The notes: generated by a model not told the origin, from the letters alone. Numbered from the stretch's first letter, positions 43,827 to 53,524 are shown. The stretch is 64,000 bases of DNA from Pseudobdellovibrionaceae bacterium (GCA_947462815.1 CANHQR010000009.1:1-64000), one strand, 5' to 3'. Numbers and translations are program-made.

Positions 43827-46247
43827 ATGAAGCGACTTGGCCTGATCCATCTCGCCAGTTCCCTAATTCTTTTCGGTGCGGCTTTTTTGATTTCAGAAAG
43901 TCATGCCGGAGATCATGCGCATTTCTTTGTGACACCCGATGCCCTCATCATCACCTCTTCACCCGACCAATACGGTGTCCCGCAAAAAATTCGCATCCGC
44001 GGCCAAGGCAAATTGATTGAATTGAGTGAGCCAAGAAACAACGCCTACCAGCGCATGGAAGGCATCGAGTTTCGAGGTTTAATGAACTATAATTTCCAAG
44101 CAGTTTGGGACGCTCGAAATAAGAAGTATCGCACACTTTGGGTCCAACAAACCGATGCCATCGAGTGGGGACGGACCGCCACGCAGATCTGTGAAGATCC
44201 CAACTTTTTTGAACAGCTCATTCAAGACGCTCGCCGGATTCAGGCCCTCGCTCAAGGAGACGAAGCACCTCAATCACAATTGACCCAAGAGGCTTGGCGT
44301 CGTCTGCTTGACGAGTCTTGTGAGCCACCCCGCATCTCACAGGCTCAGCGCCAACGTTTGGAAAGAGTCCTCACCGAGATTCTCTCATCCTACAGCCGCG
44401 ACAGTCGTCCAGATCGCCTTCTTCAGTGCTACCATCGAAGAGGTCTTCCCGAAGTGGCCGAAGACACAGCCGGCATTCTGGCGTCGACTTTTAATCCCGC
44501 TGCGGGATCACGAACACGCGCTCGCATTTCTTGTGACCTGAGCTCTGACCAACTTTCTGGACGAACCAAACATGGTCAGAATGAGCAAATTCAGTTGAAC
44601 TTAAATCGAATTGCCAATGACGCCCAGATGACTCGGACCTTGCTGCACGAGTTCAGTCATGTCGCTCGACCCTTTGTTCCGCCTAATATCGACTTGCCAA
44701 CTCATTCCGACGAGGCCGAGACTCGTGAACTCAACGAACGCCAGCGAGTCGCGCTGGTGCAAAGAAACCAAAGGCTTCAAGCTGACCACCATCGGATCAT
44801 TGAGCTGGGAGAAGATTGCTGCGCTAACGGTAGCAACTGCGAACGCTTTGAGACCCTGACCCGAGCGCACAAAGATGAGCTTGAAGCCATTCGTGTACTC
44901 AACGCTTCAGGGAGATTGGCTCAAACTGACCTCGTCTCGTTATCACGACAGCTCGGCGAGCGCGCACATGAAGCCAACCGCATCACCCTGGAACTCCATC
45001 GCAAGATTCAAGACCGACTGTCCTCGCTGCGCCAAGGGGGCTGCCTGCAGGTGACGTCACCTCAACACGCGCAATGTCTCGAGACTGCATTACGTGATCT
45101 CAACATCAATCAATACGGCGACAGTCCGCAAACTCGCGACCTAGTTCGTAACATTGCGCTTCGATTGATCTGTTCAAACCCGCCCGATACAGTGACTGGC
45201 TCACGCCGTAACACCGATGAACTCGCGAGCTTACTGAAACTCGTCACGCCTGCTGGAGCCTCTACGTCTCCGGCGAGTGGGCAGGCCTCCTGCAATACCG
45301 AGTACCTTGACGGAGTAAGCATCCAGCATGCCCAGCGCACACACCCCGGGCTTTTCCGCGAAGCCTCGCGCGAACTGCGCGAACGCCAGATTATGCGCGG
45401 TGGCTCGCGTGACCCGAACCGCGACGAAGACCGCATGCTCCTCGGCCGAAGCGCCACACCGGTACCCACGCCAGCCCCTGGCTCGACGACTGGGGCCGTC
45501 GTCGCCGCCGCGACCTCTCTGCCGGATCTCTCGCCTTCGCAATGGTGGCGAGACAACTCCTCGCCGAGTTCTCTCAACCGTCAGCGGGCGGCCAACCGCT
45601 ATCGACGAGAAATTGATGATGCCCGTACCGACGCCCGCATTGGCAACCCGCTCGGCGATTATCGTCCCTCGGATGTTCGCGTTGGCCTTGGGCCCAATGC
45701 ACAGCCGCAGGAAAGTGTACGGATCGGCAAAATGCAGGGTCTCATTCTCGGCCAGGCCTCGGGCTTCAGCTCGGCCGATCCCGAAGCCGTGATCATCGAT
45801 CCTCGACGTCGAAATGCGCCGGAAGATCCCAACGCGACACCTGCGCCAGGTGCAAGTACTCCTGATACGCAGATTTTAGCGGAGGGCTCTTTACCTATTC
45901 CGCGAGGTCGAAGTCTGGCCGCCGCAGCGACGGCGCGTGGCGTGGGAGGACTCGGTCGCACGGGCACCCCCTCGGAGCGCGAGCAAAATGAAGAGCCCCC
46001 ACCGGCCCTTGATGATGCATGGCCTCGGGCGCGTTTGATGGACACCTTGGTTTCCGAGTATCGCTTCGTCGAACCGCTGTTGCGTGATCGCTCATTCCTT
46101 CGACGCTTGAATCAAGAGCGAATCGCCGTTGAAGATCGCAACGGCCGCCGCCACGGCGCTCGACAGCCGTCGATCTGGTACATCTACGATTCGAACCTAC
46201 AACGCCTGAAGCGCGGCGCTGGACCGCAATCCACTCCACGCCCATGA
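43827..46247 (+). CDS. large exported protein with an HExxH zinc-peptidase motif
   Basis: The product has 806 residues with a signal ending SHAGD. Near residue 270 the sequence MTRTLLHEFSHVARPF contains HEFSH, the zinc-binding HExxH of metallopeptidases, in a fitting amphipathic helix. A third ligand was not identified; a Glu or His in the following section is possible. Upstream, about 30-260 is a mixed domain with a Cys-rich patch (RLLQCYHRRG, ISCDLSSD). The section after about 320 is a long helical, coiled-coil-like region (RQRVALVQRNQRLQADHHRI), and the last 250 residues are disordered with Pro/Ala (TPVPTPAPGST). It overlaps the nucleotide cyclase gene (ATGA), so the two are translationally coupled. 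The function is not known. Confidence 0.72.
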   Translation: MKRLGLIHLASSLILFGAAFLISESHAGDHAHFFVTPDALIITSSPDQYGVPQKIRIRGQGKLIELSEPRNNAYQRMEGIEFRGLMNYNFQAVWDARNKKYRTLWVQQTDAIEWGRTATQICEDPNFFEQLIQDARRIQALAQGDEAPQSQLTQEAWRRLLDESCEPPRISQAQRQRLERVLTEILSSYSRDSRPDRLLQCYHRRGLPEVAEDTAGILASTFNPAAGSRTRARISCDLSSDQLSGRTKHGQNEQIQLNLNRIANDAQMTRTLLHEFSHVARPFVPPNIDLPTHSDEAETRELNERQRVALVQRNQRLQADHHRIIELGEDCCANGSNCERFETLTRAHKDELEAIRVLNASGRLAQTDLVSLSRQLGERAHEANRITLELHRKIQDRLSSLRQGGCLQVTSPQHAQCLETALRDLNINQYGDSPQTRDLVRNIALRLICSNPPDTVTGSRRNTDELASLLKLVTPAGASTSPASGQASCNTEYLDGVSIQHAQRTHPGLFREASRELRERQIMRGGSRDPNRDEDRMLLGRSATPVPTPAPGSTTGAVVAAATSLPDLSPSQWWRDNSSPSSLNRQRAANRYRREIDDARTDARIGNPLGDYRPSDVRVGLGPNAQPQESVRIGKMQGLILGQASGFSSADPEAVIIDPRRRNAPEDPNATPAPGASTPDTQILAEGSLPIPRGRSLAAAATARGVGGLGRTGTPSEREQNEEPPPALDDAWPRARLMDTLVSEYRFVEPLLRDRSFLRRLNQERIAVEDRNGRRHGARQPSIWYIYDSNLQRLKRGAGPQSTPRP

Positions 46248-48424
46248 AATTCAAGCGACGCGGCCTTCTGAGCCTTTGCATCTTTTTTCTGAGCGCCAGC
46301 TATTCGCTTTTCAGTCTGCTGGAGTTCTACGCTCAAGCCCGAATTCACGAGGCCACCGAACTGCGCTTTGCCGGGGAACGCCTACCGCAAAGCGCGCAGA
46401 TCGCACACACGCTCTACCAAGCCGGTATGGAAGAAGAGCTGATCAACTTCCTGGAAGACCTTCGCAGCATCGAGCGCATCCACTCCTATAGCATCTACCG
46501 CGGCCGAGGCCTCGCCTCGGCACTCGAGCGCAGCCGAGGCCCTCGTTTGGACGCGACCGTCCTCGCGAAGCTCCCTGACTTACAAAGCATTCAAGTCCTG
46601 GCCTACGCGCCCCGCGAGGAATCACCCTTACCCTTTGGCGAACTTTTTCCCATGGGCGGCCCTCACGAGAGCGATGCCAGTATCGAGTACAACTTGCGAC
46701 TCGCTGAAGACACCGTGCTCAGCATGGCTCTTCGTAAATCTGGACAACAGTCCCTGTTTCTCTATGCGCTTGATAAAAGCAAAGAGCGCCTCGCACTCAA
46801 TTTTCTGGCGATCGTCGGCATCGCCGCGCTCTTGATCTGGTGGAACGTTCGCGATATCCGACGTCTGGTCGACCGACTCCACAATCGTCACCGCTTTGAA
46901 GACACACCGATCGAGGCGAAGACTCGGGAGGCCGAGATTCTCATTCGCGGTATCGAAACCTACGAGTGGCGCTCGCGCATCCTGCAAGAGCGAACAAGAA
47001 AACTTGAAGGCGAGATTTTGCCGGCCCTTCGCGGCGAATTGGATTCAGGCCGCAAGGCGCCCTATAACTTTGAATGCACTCTCGTGCGCACGGACATCAA
47101 TGGCTTCTCCAACATCTTCAACTCTCCCCTGCAAGAACACCTGATCGAGCACATCAATGCCTTCTTCACCGAGGCCTGCGAGTGCATTTCTCGGTATGGT
47201 GGCTTGGTGTACGAGTTCATCGGCGACGAAGTCATTTTCTACATCAAAGACGAGCACCCCCAGATTCTCGAACCGGGCAACGCCTTCTCAATGACAAGTG
47301 TCGCCAAAGCCGCCGCCTGCGTTGCCGACCTGAACACGATCGCCGAGCGCTATGATGAAAAATGTCGAGCGGAGAAAAACTATCGCTTTACGATCAAGTC
47401 CGCCCTGGCGCATGGCTCTCTTCGCTACGGCCAGCTCGTCAACGGCCATAGCCTCTCTGGCCCTCCCCTCATAGAAAGCGTGCGGATTCTTTCCAACGTT
47501 CACGAAAAAGACGTCAATGTCCTCTACTTCGATGAACGACATCGCACCGCTCTCGAGCCTTGGTTTGGCTTAGAATGGACGGGCGAATACGAACTCAAAG
47601 GTGTCAATCCGCGGTCGCAACTGCATCGGCTCACGACTCGCCCACCTGTCACGCGTTGGCTGGAACGATTCTTTAATCACGGTGAGCTCGACAAGCTCGC
47701 CGCGATCGGACTCTATCGCAGCGATCACGACCTTGCGCGAATCTGCTTGCACCTTCGCGAGCGCTGCGCCCAAGTGAGCGATGATAAGACCGAACTGCTG
47801 GATCGCGCCGTCTTCCAGCTTCGCGAGTCGCTCGCTCCGCGCGGCGGCCCTGCACTCGCCGAGGCCCTTGTCGATCTCATTGATGCAGCACTTCAGCGCG
47901 CTCAGAAGCAGTCGACGACTTGGAACTGGCGCCTGACGGCCTCATCGGTGATGCTCATTCTGCGCTTCATTCCCCCACAATTGCTGACCTCGCGATTACT
48001 CGGACTCTTCGAACAGCTCTTGGCGTCGCCCGACTCCCGCACTGTTGCCAATTCTGTCGAAGCCTTCTCGCGCTTTGACTCCAATCTTCTGGACAACATT
48101 CTCGATCCTTTGCAGCGCGATCAAAGAAACCGTGTGGCCGCCAACGCGATTCTTCGCTCTGCACTCAAAGGGCTCGACGACGAAGTCGAAGAACGCCTGC
48201 GCGCCATGCTCTCGAGCCCTGATTCGGGGCGCCAAGCCAGCGGCTTGTGGGCTCTTGGAGAAATCGTCTACCACTACGACCGCCACGAACCGGTCACACT
48301 GGCCACGCGTCCTGAGCTCCTGGCTCTCGTCGAACACGCGTTGGGCCTGATGGACTCCGACAATGAAATGATTCGCCGCCAAGCCCGACGCCTGCTCAAT
48401 CGCAAAACGGCAATCGCCGGATAA
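46244..48424 (+). CDS. membrane-bound class III nucleotide cyclase with C-terminal repeats
   Basis: The product has 726 residues. Two hydrophobic helices (LLSLCIFFLSASYSLFSLL at about 8-26 and LALNFLAIVGIAALLIWW near 185) enclose a periplasmic sensor part. The cyclase domain follows: VRTDINGFSNIFN with metal Asp284, GGLVYEFIGDEVIFYI with metal Asp328, then ALAHGSLRYGQLVNGHSLSGPPLIESVRI. The base-selecting positions look like Glu324 and a Ser near SLSG, closer to guanylate than adenylate cyclases; the usual transition-state Asn seems to be Ile. The last 250 residues are HEAT-like helices. The start overlaps the HExxH gene, so it may sense that protein's work. Confidence 0.82.
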   Translation: MKFKRRGLLSLCIFFLSASYSLFSLLEFYAQARIHEATELRFAGERLPQSAQIAHTLYQAGMEEELINFLEDLRSIERIHSYSIYRGRGLASALERSRGPRLDATVLAKLPDLQSIQVLAYAPREESPLPFGELFPMGGPHESDASIEYNLRLAEDTVLSMALRKSGQQSLFLYALDKSKERLALNFLAIVGIAALLIWWNVRDIRRLVDRLHNRHRFEDTPIEAKTREAEILIRGIETYEWRSRILQERTRKLEGEILPALRGELDSGRKAPYNFECTLVRTDINGFSNIFNSPLQEHLIEHINAFFTEACECISRYGGLVYEFIGDEVIFYIKDEHPQILEPGNAFSMTSVAKAAACVADLNTIAERYDEKCRAEKNYRFTIKSALAHGSLRYGQLVNGHSLSGPPLIESVRILSNVHEKDVNVLYFDERHRTALEPWFGLEWTGEYELKGVNPRSQLHRLTTRPPVTRWLERFFNHGELDKLAAIGLYRSDHDLARICLHLRERCAQVSDDKTELLDRAVFQLRESLAPRGGPALAEALVDLIDAALQRAQKQSTTWNWRLTASSVMLILRFIPPQLLTSRLLGLFEQLLASPDSRTVANSVEAFSRFDSNLLDNILDPLQRDQRNRVAANAILRSALKGLDDEVEERLRAMLSSPDSGRQASGLWALGEIVYHYDRHEPVTLATRPELLALVEHALGLMDSDNEMIRRQARRLLNRKTAIAG

Positions 48425-48616
48425 CCGATCTCGCTTCTCACGAGCCTAGGGTCAATTGTTGAGTTTTGGTTGGGCGTGAACCAGGCCTCGGTCGATTCCG
48501 TAGCGTATCTGCACAAGGCCGTTTACCCTAGACCAACTCAACCGACGAAATTCCATCGCGCGAAGTCCGCCATCAGCAACCGAGAGACTTCATCTCAATC
48601 CAAGCCGGAGGATCAA

Positions 48617-49204
48617 ATGAGCACCACATCCACCCCATCTGCCCACATCGAAGTTCCGCAGGGCTTTCCTGGAATCACGGGCCCCATGCGCGCCTACCCC
48701 GAGACAGCACAAGCTCTCAACGAACTCGCGGAGGTTTTGCTTGTTCACGAGACGCCCTCTCTCAGCAAAGCGGATCGTGAAATCATCGCGAGTTACGTGT
48801 CTTACCTCAACCATTGCGTGTTTTGCTCCGAGAGCCACGGCGCCGTCGCCGACGTGCACAGCAAGTCCAGCGGACTCGCGCGAAAGGTTTGGGAGTCCCC
48901 GGATCTCGCGCCCATTTCCGATCGCCTCCGAGCCCTTCTTCGCATCGCTGAGAAGGTTCAAAAGGCCACATTTCCAGGCCGTGAAAATGTGAGCAAGAAA
49001 GATGTCCAAGATGCTCGTCGAATCGGCGCGAATGATCGGGATATCCATGACACCGTTCTCATCGCCGCGGCGTTTTGCATGTTCAATCGTTACGTCGATG
49101 GTCTCGCCACCTTAGCTCCTCCACGCGGTGATGCCGGATATCAAAAGATGGGACAAATGCTGGCCACGGTCGGTTACCGAAACTCGATGAAGGCCATAGG
49201 GTGA
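48617..49204 (+). CDS. AhpD-like peroxidase-related protein
   Basis: The product has 195 residues from ATG 48617, with GGAGGA upstream. The carboxymuconolactone decarboxylase/AhpD fold is marked by SKADREIIASYVSYLNHCVFCSESHGAVA, in which Cys-x-x-Cys-x3-His is the redox centre. DRLRALLRIAEKVQKA and DIHDTVLIAAAFCMFNRYVDGLA complete the domain. It belongs to the peroxidase-related group near TIGR01926. It should use a thiol relay to remove peroxides, or act as another thiol oxidoreductase. It is monocistronic. Confidence 0.87.
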   Translation: MSTTSTPSAHIEVPQGFPGITGPMRAYPETAQALNELAEVLLVHETPSLSKADREIIASYVSYLNHCVFCSESHGAVADVHSKSSGLARKVWESPDLAPISDRLRALLRIAEKVQKATFPGRENVSKKDVQDARRIGANDRDIHDTVLIAAAFCMFNRYVDGLATLAPPRGDAGYQKMGQMLATVGYRNSMKAIG

Positions 49205-49386
49205 GAGTCCCCGAAGATCTGATGATGAAATCTCAGCCCCACGACATGCAGCTGTGATCAGGGAACCGCGGCCCTGAGTCAGGTAAATGCCTGAAATTAC
49301 GAAAGCATTGTGACGAGTTTCCGCCTGATCGAAGCGCCTCTTGCCGCGGCCCCCGCCTTCCTCTACAAGTGTGCGGCGAGGCCTCA

Positions 49387-50352
49387 ATGCTTGATACTCT
49401 TTTGGCTCACTTTTTATCGATCGATCTCAGCTTGCTATTTTTCTTTCTGGGCATGCTGGCGGCGGCCTTGCGCTCGGATTTGAGCATTCCAGCGGACGTC
49501 AGCAAATTTCTGTCGATTTTCATGCTGCTCGCTCTAGGTCTCAAAGGCGGCCACGAAGTGCGCGTCTCCTCTTCGCTCGACGGCCTGCTACCCACGCTGA
49601 GCATCGGCTTTCTCTTCTGTGCCATCATTCCCACCGTTTATTTTTTCGCCTTTCGTCGATGGCTGGGCTTGGGCAACGCGACCGGCGTCGCTGCGGCCTA
49701 TGGCAGCGTGAGCGCGATCACTTTCATCACCGCAGTGGAGTACCTCGAAAACGAAGGCATCAGTTCTGCGGGTTACATGGTGGCTGCCATGGCCATGATG
49801 GAAATTCCCGCGATCATTCTGGCGCTTTACCTCTATGGCCGATGGCGAGCGAGCGCACCGAGTACGCAAGCTTCTTGGCGCGGCATTCTCGCCGGCAAAT
49901 CTGTGGTGCTGCTGCTCGGTGGCTTCACCATTGGCCTCGCTCTGAACGACAAGTCTTGGAACTCACTGTCCCCTGTCGTCGTCGGAAGCTTTAAGGGCGT
50001 GTTGGCGTTCTTTCTTCTCGACTTAGGCTTACTGGCGCAAAACCAAATTCGACAAGCCCTGCAACTCAAGTGGCGGGCTCTGGTGCTCGCCATCGCCATT
50101 CCGTTGACGATGGGCACCTTGGCCGCGCTGCTACTTTGGGTTTCGGGAATCGAGCGCGGCAATCTCGTACTGATGTCCGCTTTGGTGGGCAGCGCCTCTT
50201 ACATCGCGGCCCCTGCGGCAATTCGGGCCTCTGTTCCCGATGCGAGCCCCGCCTTTTACGTGGCTTTACCTTTGGCGATCACCTTTCCGATGAACGTCTT
50301 GATCGGAATTCCGTATTACATCAGTTTGAGTGCGTGGCTCTTGGGCTCTTGA
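49387..50352 (+). CDS. SbtA-like sodium-dependent bicarbonate transporter family
   Basis: The product has 321 residues and about ten transmembrane helices. Family features are LLALGLKGGHEV at the first re-entrant part, VAAAYGSVSAITFITAVEYLENEG (the G-S-x-S binding site), MAMMEIPAIILALYLYG and GSASYIAAPAAIRASVPDASPAFYVALPLAITFPMNVLIGIPYY. SbtA imports bicarbonate with Na+ in cyanobacteria; many heterotrophs carry homologues of unknown substrate. No PII-like SbtB gene is beside it. ATG 49387 was chosen although no strong site precedes it. Confidence 0.88.
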   Translation: MLDTLLAHFLSIDLSLLFFFLGMLAAALRSDLSIPADVSKFLSIFMLLALGLKGGHEVRVSSSLDGLLPTLSIGFLFCAIIPTVYFFAFRRWLGLGNATGVAAAYGSVSAITFITAVEYLENEGISSAGYMVAAMAMMEIPAIILALYLYGRWRASAPSTQASWRGILAGKSVVLLLGGFTIGLALNDKSWNSLSPVVVGSFKGVLAFFLLDLGLLAQNQIRQALQLKWRALVLAIAIPLTMGTLAALLLWVSGIERGNLVLMSALVGSASYIAAPAAIRASVPDASPAFYVALPLAITFPMNVLIGIPYYISLSAWLLGS

Positions 50353-50760
50353 ATCCAGAGGACAACACTAACTCACAATAATCTCCACGTCGCCTCGCCG
50401 CCACTCCCTCTTAGGAACAAGCCGGTATGACCCCGTACACATAGATCCCTGCAACCGTCGAAGCCTTGACATTCAAGGATGGAAACTCACTTTCGCTCTA
50501 GACATACAAAACACTGAAGCTCGTCGCATATGCAGCAAATTCACCCAAGTTTTCTAAGGCTGAGCCGTCGTATCATGTGATGAGATCGAATCGTCATCAC
50601 CTCCGGGAGACACTTCCAGTGAAATCTGACACGCGCTGAAACTCGCAGTGGGAGCTTCCAAGAGGGTGTGAGGTCCGCCGAGGACAGGGCTGCGACGGGA
50701 CAAAAAGAGAGCTCAACAATCCAGTCTACACGGCGAGGAGGCTCCTCGGTTGATTGAGGC
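50353..50760. other. intergenic region at the edge of an AT-richer island
   Basis: A 400-base gap with no credible gene. Near its right end a short palindrome (CGAGGAG G CTCCTCG, about 50735-50749) could end the minus-strand gene. From about here until 53.2 kb the base composition becomes visibly more AT-rich, so this may be an island border. No RNA or repeat was seen. Confidence 0.4.
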
Positions 50761-51114
50761 CTACTGATTGTGCCAATACTTCTGCAAGACGGCTCGATGC
50801 TTCATAGCCGACTGGCACGAAAAATAGGCGGCGAAAGGTCCGAAAAGAAGTAGTATGCAAATCGAAAGAACGACTAACTCAAGCGGAATTGCCGAAAAAA
50901 AAGAAATCTGCAGGAAGCCCCTCAGAATCAATTCAATCGAGCCGAGATACATTACTGTAAAGAGAACTGAAAACCAAAGTGCTCGGACCGGATAATTCAG
51001 CAAGCCAACAGGACTCGTGATCAATCCCAGCCGCATCAGTAAACGCTCCGCAGGCGTTGCGAGTTCGCCAATCGGAATACCGTGTTCAGAGAGGAAGCTC
51101 TCAAACTTGCTCAT
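50761..51114 (-). CDS. small membrane protein, DUF6404-like
   Basis: The product has 117 residues. A short cytoplasmic N-terminus (LATPAERLLMRLGLITSPVGLL) leads to two transmembrane helices (ALWFSVLFTVMYLGSIELIL and ELVVLSICILLLFGPFAAYF). The pattern of a P-x-x-R-L-L-x-R-L-G motif before two helices resembles DUF6404. The function is unknown. It lies in the AT-richer stretch between an IS remnant and the SbtA-like gene. Confidence 0.55.
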   Translation of the reverse strand: MSKFESFLSEHGIPIGELATPAERLLMRLGLITSPVGLLNYPVRALWFSVLFTVMYLGSIELILRGFLQISFFSAIPLELVVLSICILLLFGPFAAYFSCQSAMKHRAVLQKYWHNQ

Positions 51115-51387
51115 CGAGTCCCTCCCGAGTGCTTGGCGTCGCTCGTGATTAAGTGGTCATACATGCATCGAAGAGAATAACCGATCTGTGATTAACCGTT
51201 AAGTGAGGAGATCCGAGATTGGATCCCGTAGAACAATACGGTCAGAAATGACGCACCAAAGCGTCCTTAACACTACTTTTTTCATCCGCTTGAAAAGCAA
51301 AATGATTTCAAGAGGTAATTATTCTTTCTGCTTTTTTTAGGAATGTCCTCCTTCTATCTCAGCGGCTCAATAATCACAGATCCGACT
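51115..51387. other. AT-rich intergenic stretch
   Basis: Contains runs such as TTTTTT and polypurine tracts, no ORF of note. Its right part probably belongs to the dead insertion sequence that follows. Confidence 0.4.
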
Positions 51388-52060
51388 TATGGTTACCGCC
51401 GAATCACAGCCCTTTCGCGAGGGAAAACAGTCGAGAGAATCAACCCAAAGCGCGTCTATCGGATCATGCGTAAAAACCACCTCTGTCTTCAAAGATACAC
51501 TGGTCGACCAGTACGATGATCTCATGATGGAAAAGTTGAGACGATCAGATCCGATATCAGATGACATACGGATGCCTTCGGGATGGAGTTCTGGTCCGGC
51601 GAACAACTTCAGGTCGCTTTCAGCTTAGACTGCAACGATCGAGAGCTCATTACATACCTCACGAGTTCCAGAGGCATTGATGGAGAACTTGTAAGGGATC
51701 TAATGACTGAGACGATCGAACAGCGGTTAGGCAAAGTTGATCGTGTCCCTCACATCGTGCAATGGCTATCAGATAACGGCCCCGGTTCAGCTCACGAAAC
51801 CGTTTGGTACCGGTCACTCTCGCGGGCTCTATGTAAGAAACACGCCGAGCTACAGCCCGTAGTCGAACGGCATGGATGAGGCGTTCGTGAAAACCTTTAA
51901 ACGTGATTATGTTTGGCTTGGTGATTTATCGAAGGTCGAGCGTGTGAGAGAGCAACTTGTAGGTTGGTTCGAAGATTACAACGAAAACGCACTACACAAA
52001 GCCTTGAAGTTGAAAAGTCCGAGGCAGTACAGACGAGAGCTACAAATCCGAGCCGGCTGA
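51388..52060 (+). pseudogene. IS3-family (IS2-type) transposase OrfB remnant
   Basis: Three broken pieces match one transposase. Frame one: DPTYGYRRITALSRGKTVERINPKRVYRIMRKNHLCLQR, ending at a stop. Frame two has an in-frame stop where consensus has Trp (SDIR-stop-HTDAFGMEFW against RWCSDGFEFW), then LDCNDRELITYL and VQWLSDNGPGSAHE, ending in a frameshift. Frame three: MDEAFVKTFKRDYVWL, then WFEDYNENALHKALKLKSPRQYRREL, ending at 52060. The order is that of the IS2/IS3 integrase core with its D, D and E regions. OrfA is absent, and no terminal repeats were found. It is not functional. Confidence 0.85.
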
Positions 52061-52123
52061 TCTGTCCGGTTTTAGACGCTTGCCGCTCCAAGTGAATCGG
52101 CACTTGTAGTCGCCGCTCTATTA

Positions 52124-53128
52124 TTAGTAAGCCCAGTGAGCGTCGACAGGAATATCTCTTCGTAAAACTACATTGACCAACTCTACAATTTGGGGCTCAC
52201 GCGCTAGTTTCCTGATTCGAGGCATACTCCACTGGAAAACCATCAAGCTCTCACGCCCTCGAACAATGACCCATCCCGACCAGAAACTTTCTTTGATGGC
52301 GCCGATTTCGTATTCACCCTCAAAATATACCCCGTCTGTGCCTCTATTATCCTGGATTTCCAGTATGGTGGTATCCGGCGGAAGCTGATGTCCTTTTATA
52401 AACTCTTGAGCCAAAATCTCAGGAGTCTTAGAATTCTTCGAATCCATTTTATCTACGGATCTAACCGACAAAGTTTCTTCCGATGCGGGGTGGCTTTCGA
52501 AGTGAGCAATCTTCTTCGCATACCCATAGGAGCCGAGCACCTCAGCCCGCGAACTCTCTGTCTCAATGAAATAGGTATCCATAACGAAACCAGATCCATT
52601 GACTTCCTTACGTAAAAATGAACCTCCCAGTACATTCAAACGAATGCGTTCCAATAGTTCTTCACGTTGCTTATCGAAAGTCGAGCTTCGGCTTTGATAT
52701 GTAATGACGCCCGACACTCCGACAGAAAATGCCATCAGCATCAATACGGTGAGAAGCTTCCAACCTGCCCAAGGTGGGTTCGGGATGCTGATGAAAAAGG
52801 TAATGAGATAAAAGAAAAGCATTAATAAAAAAGCGGGCATGAGGTCATCGGCACCTCCACCTGGGCCTTTTGGGAGTAAGTGCAAGAACGCTGCGGCCAT
52901 CATCGAAAGCACGACCACGATCACACCAATAATGGGAAACTTCAGCCGCAGGAGGTTGGCCCCGATCCCGAGCGGCAGACCCACCAGCGGAATGCTGGCC
53001 AAGGCACCCATGGCGTAAATCCAAGACACAGCATGCGATTGGCGAGTTGCATAGAGGGCGCCGATCAGCGGCGGCAGAATCAACGCCAGTACGGATGGAA
53101 TTCGTTCTTTCATAGCTGTTGCTTTCAT
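52124..53128 (-). CDS. multi-pass membrane protein, function unknown
   Basis: The product has 334 residues (ATG 53113 is an alternative start). Four or five transmembrane helices lie in the first half (VLALILPPLIGALYA, IYAMGALASIPLVGLPLGIGANLL, FPIIGVIVVVLSMMAAAFLHLL, MPAFLLMLFFYLITFFISI, LLTVLMLMAFSVGVSGVIT). The second half is a soluble domain of about 180 residues (SFLRKEVNGSGFVMDTYFIE, TTILEIQDNRGTDGVYFEGEYEIGAIKESFWSGW). I know no family. It lies in the AT-richer island beside the tRNA gene, so it may have come by transfer. Confidence 0.68.
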   Translation of the reverse strand: MKATAMKERIPSVLALILPPLIGALYATRQSHAVSWIYAMGALASIPLVGLPLGIGANLLRLKFPIIGVIVVVLSMMAAAFLHLLPKGPGGGADDLMPAFLLMLFFYLITFFISIPNPPWAGWKLLTVLMLMAFSVGVSGVITYQSRSSTFDKQREELLERIRLNVLGGSFLRKEVNGSGFVMDTYFIETESSRAEVLGSYGYAKKIAHFESHPASEETLSVRSVDKMDSKNSKTPEILAQEFIKGHQLPPDTTILEIQDNRGTDGVYFEGEYEIGAIKESFWSGWVIVRGRESLMVFQWSMPRIRKLAREPQIVELVNVVLRRDIPVDAHWAY

Positions 53129-53292
53129 CTTGGAAGCGGATCAGGGGACAATCAACGAAGAAACGTTCCAAGTACAACAGCCACTTGGTTTATTGAATGC
53201 GGAGGATCTCGGATCTCGGAGGATCTCCCCGATTAGGGGCGTTCAGCCTCAGTCAGATTTTTCTAGAGCTTTTGGTTCGAATGCTTCGACAT

Positions 53293-53377
53293 TGGTGCCC
53301 AGAATAGGACTTGAACCTACACGCCTTACGGCACGGGCTTCTAAGACCCGCGTGTCTACCAATTTCACCATCTGGGC
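53293..53377 (-). tRNA. tRNA-Leu, anticodon TAG
   Basis: Class II cloverleaf on the minus strand: acceptor GCCCAGA pairs with TCTGGGC, anticodon loop CTTAGAA gives TAG, long variable arm GCCGTAAGGC, T arm GTTCAAGTC, encoded CCA end. It borders the AT-richer island, a common integration site, but no duplicated 3' end was seen. Confidence 0.95.
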
Positions 53378-53481
53378 AAATTCAAAACTGACCAACCGTC
53401 GGAACGAAGCCTCAAAAAACAAAGCCCGAGACCCGTCGGTTTCGCCAAGTCATCTGCGAAACAATTTAGGTGGCCCAGCCT

Positions 53482-53524
53482 CAGTTGTAAAGTCTCGGTT
53501 GTAAAGTCTCGGTTGCAAAACTCT
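53482..53524. repeat. 14-base imperfect tandem repeat
   Basis: Three units like CGGTTGTAAAGTCT follow one another (53482-53495, 53496-53509, 53510-53524, the last diverged). They lie in the gap between tRNA-Leu and the next minus-strand gene, downstream of that gene's stop. Confidence 0.7.

Noticed and set aside
53293-53377. Duplicated tRNA-Leu end marking an island attachment site
   Set aside because: No second copy of the 3' end was seen near 50.4 kb.
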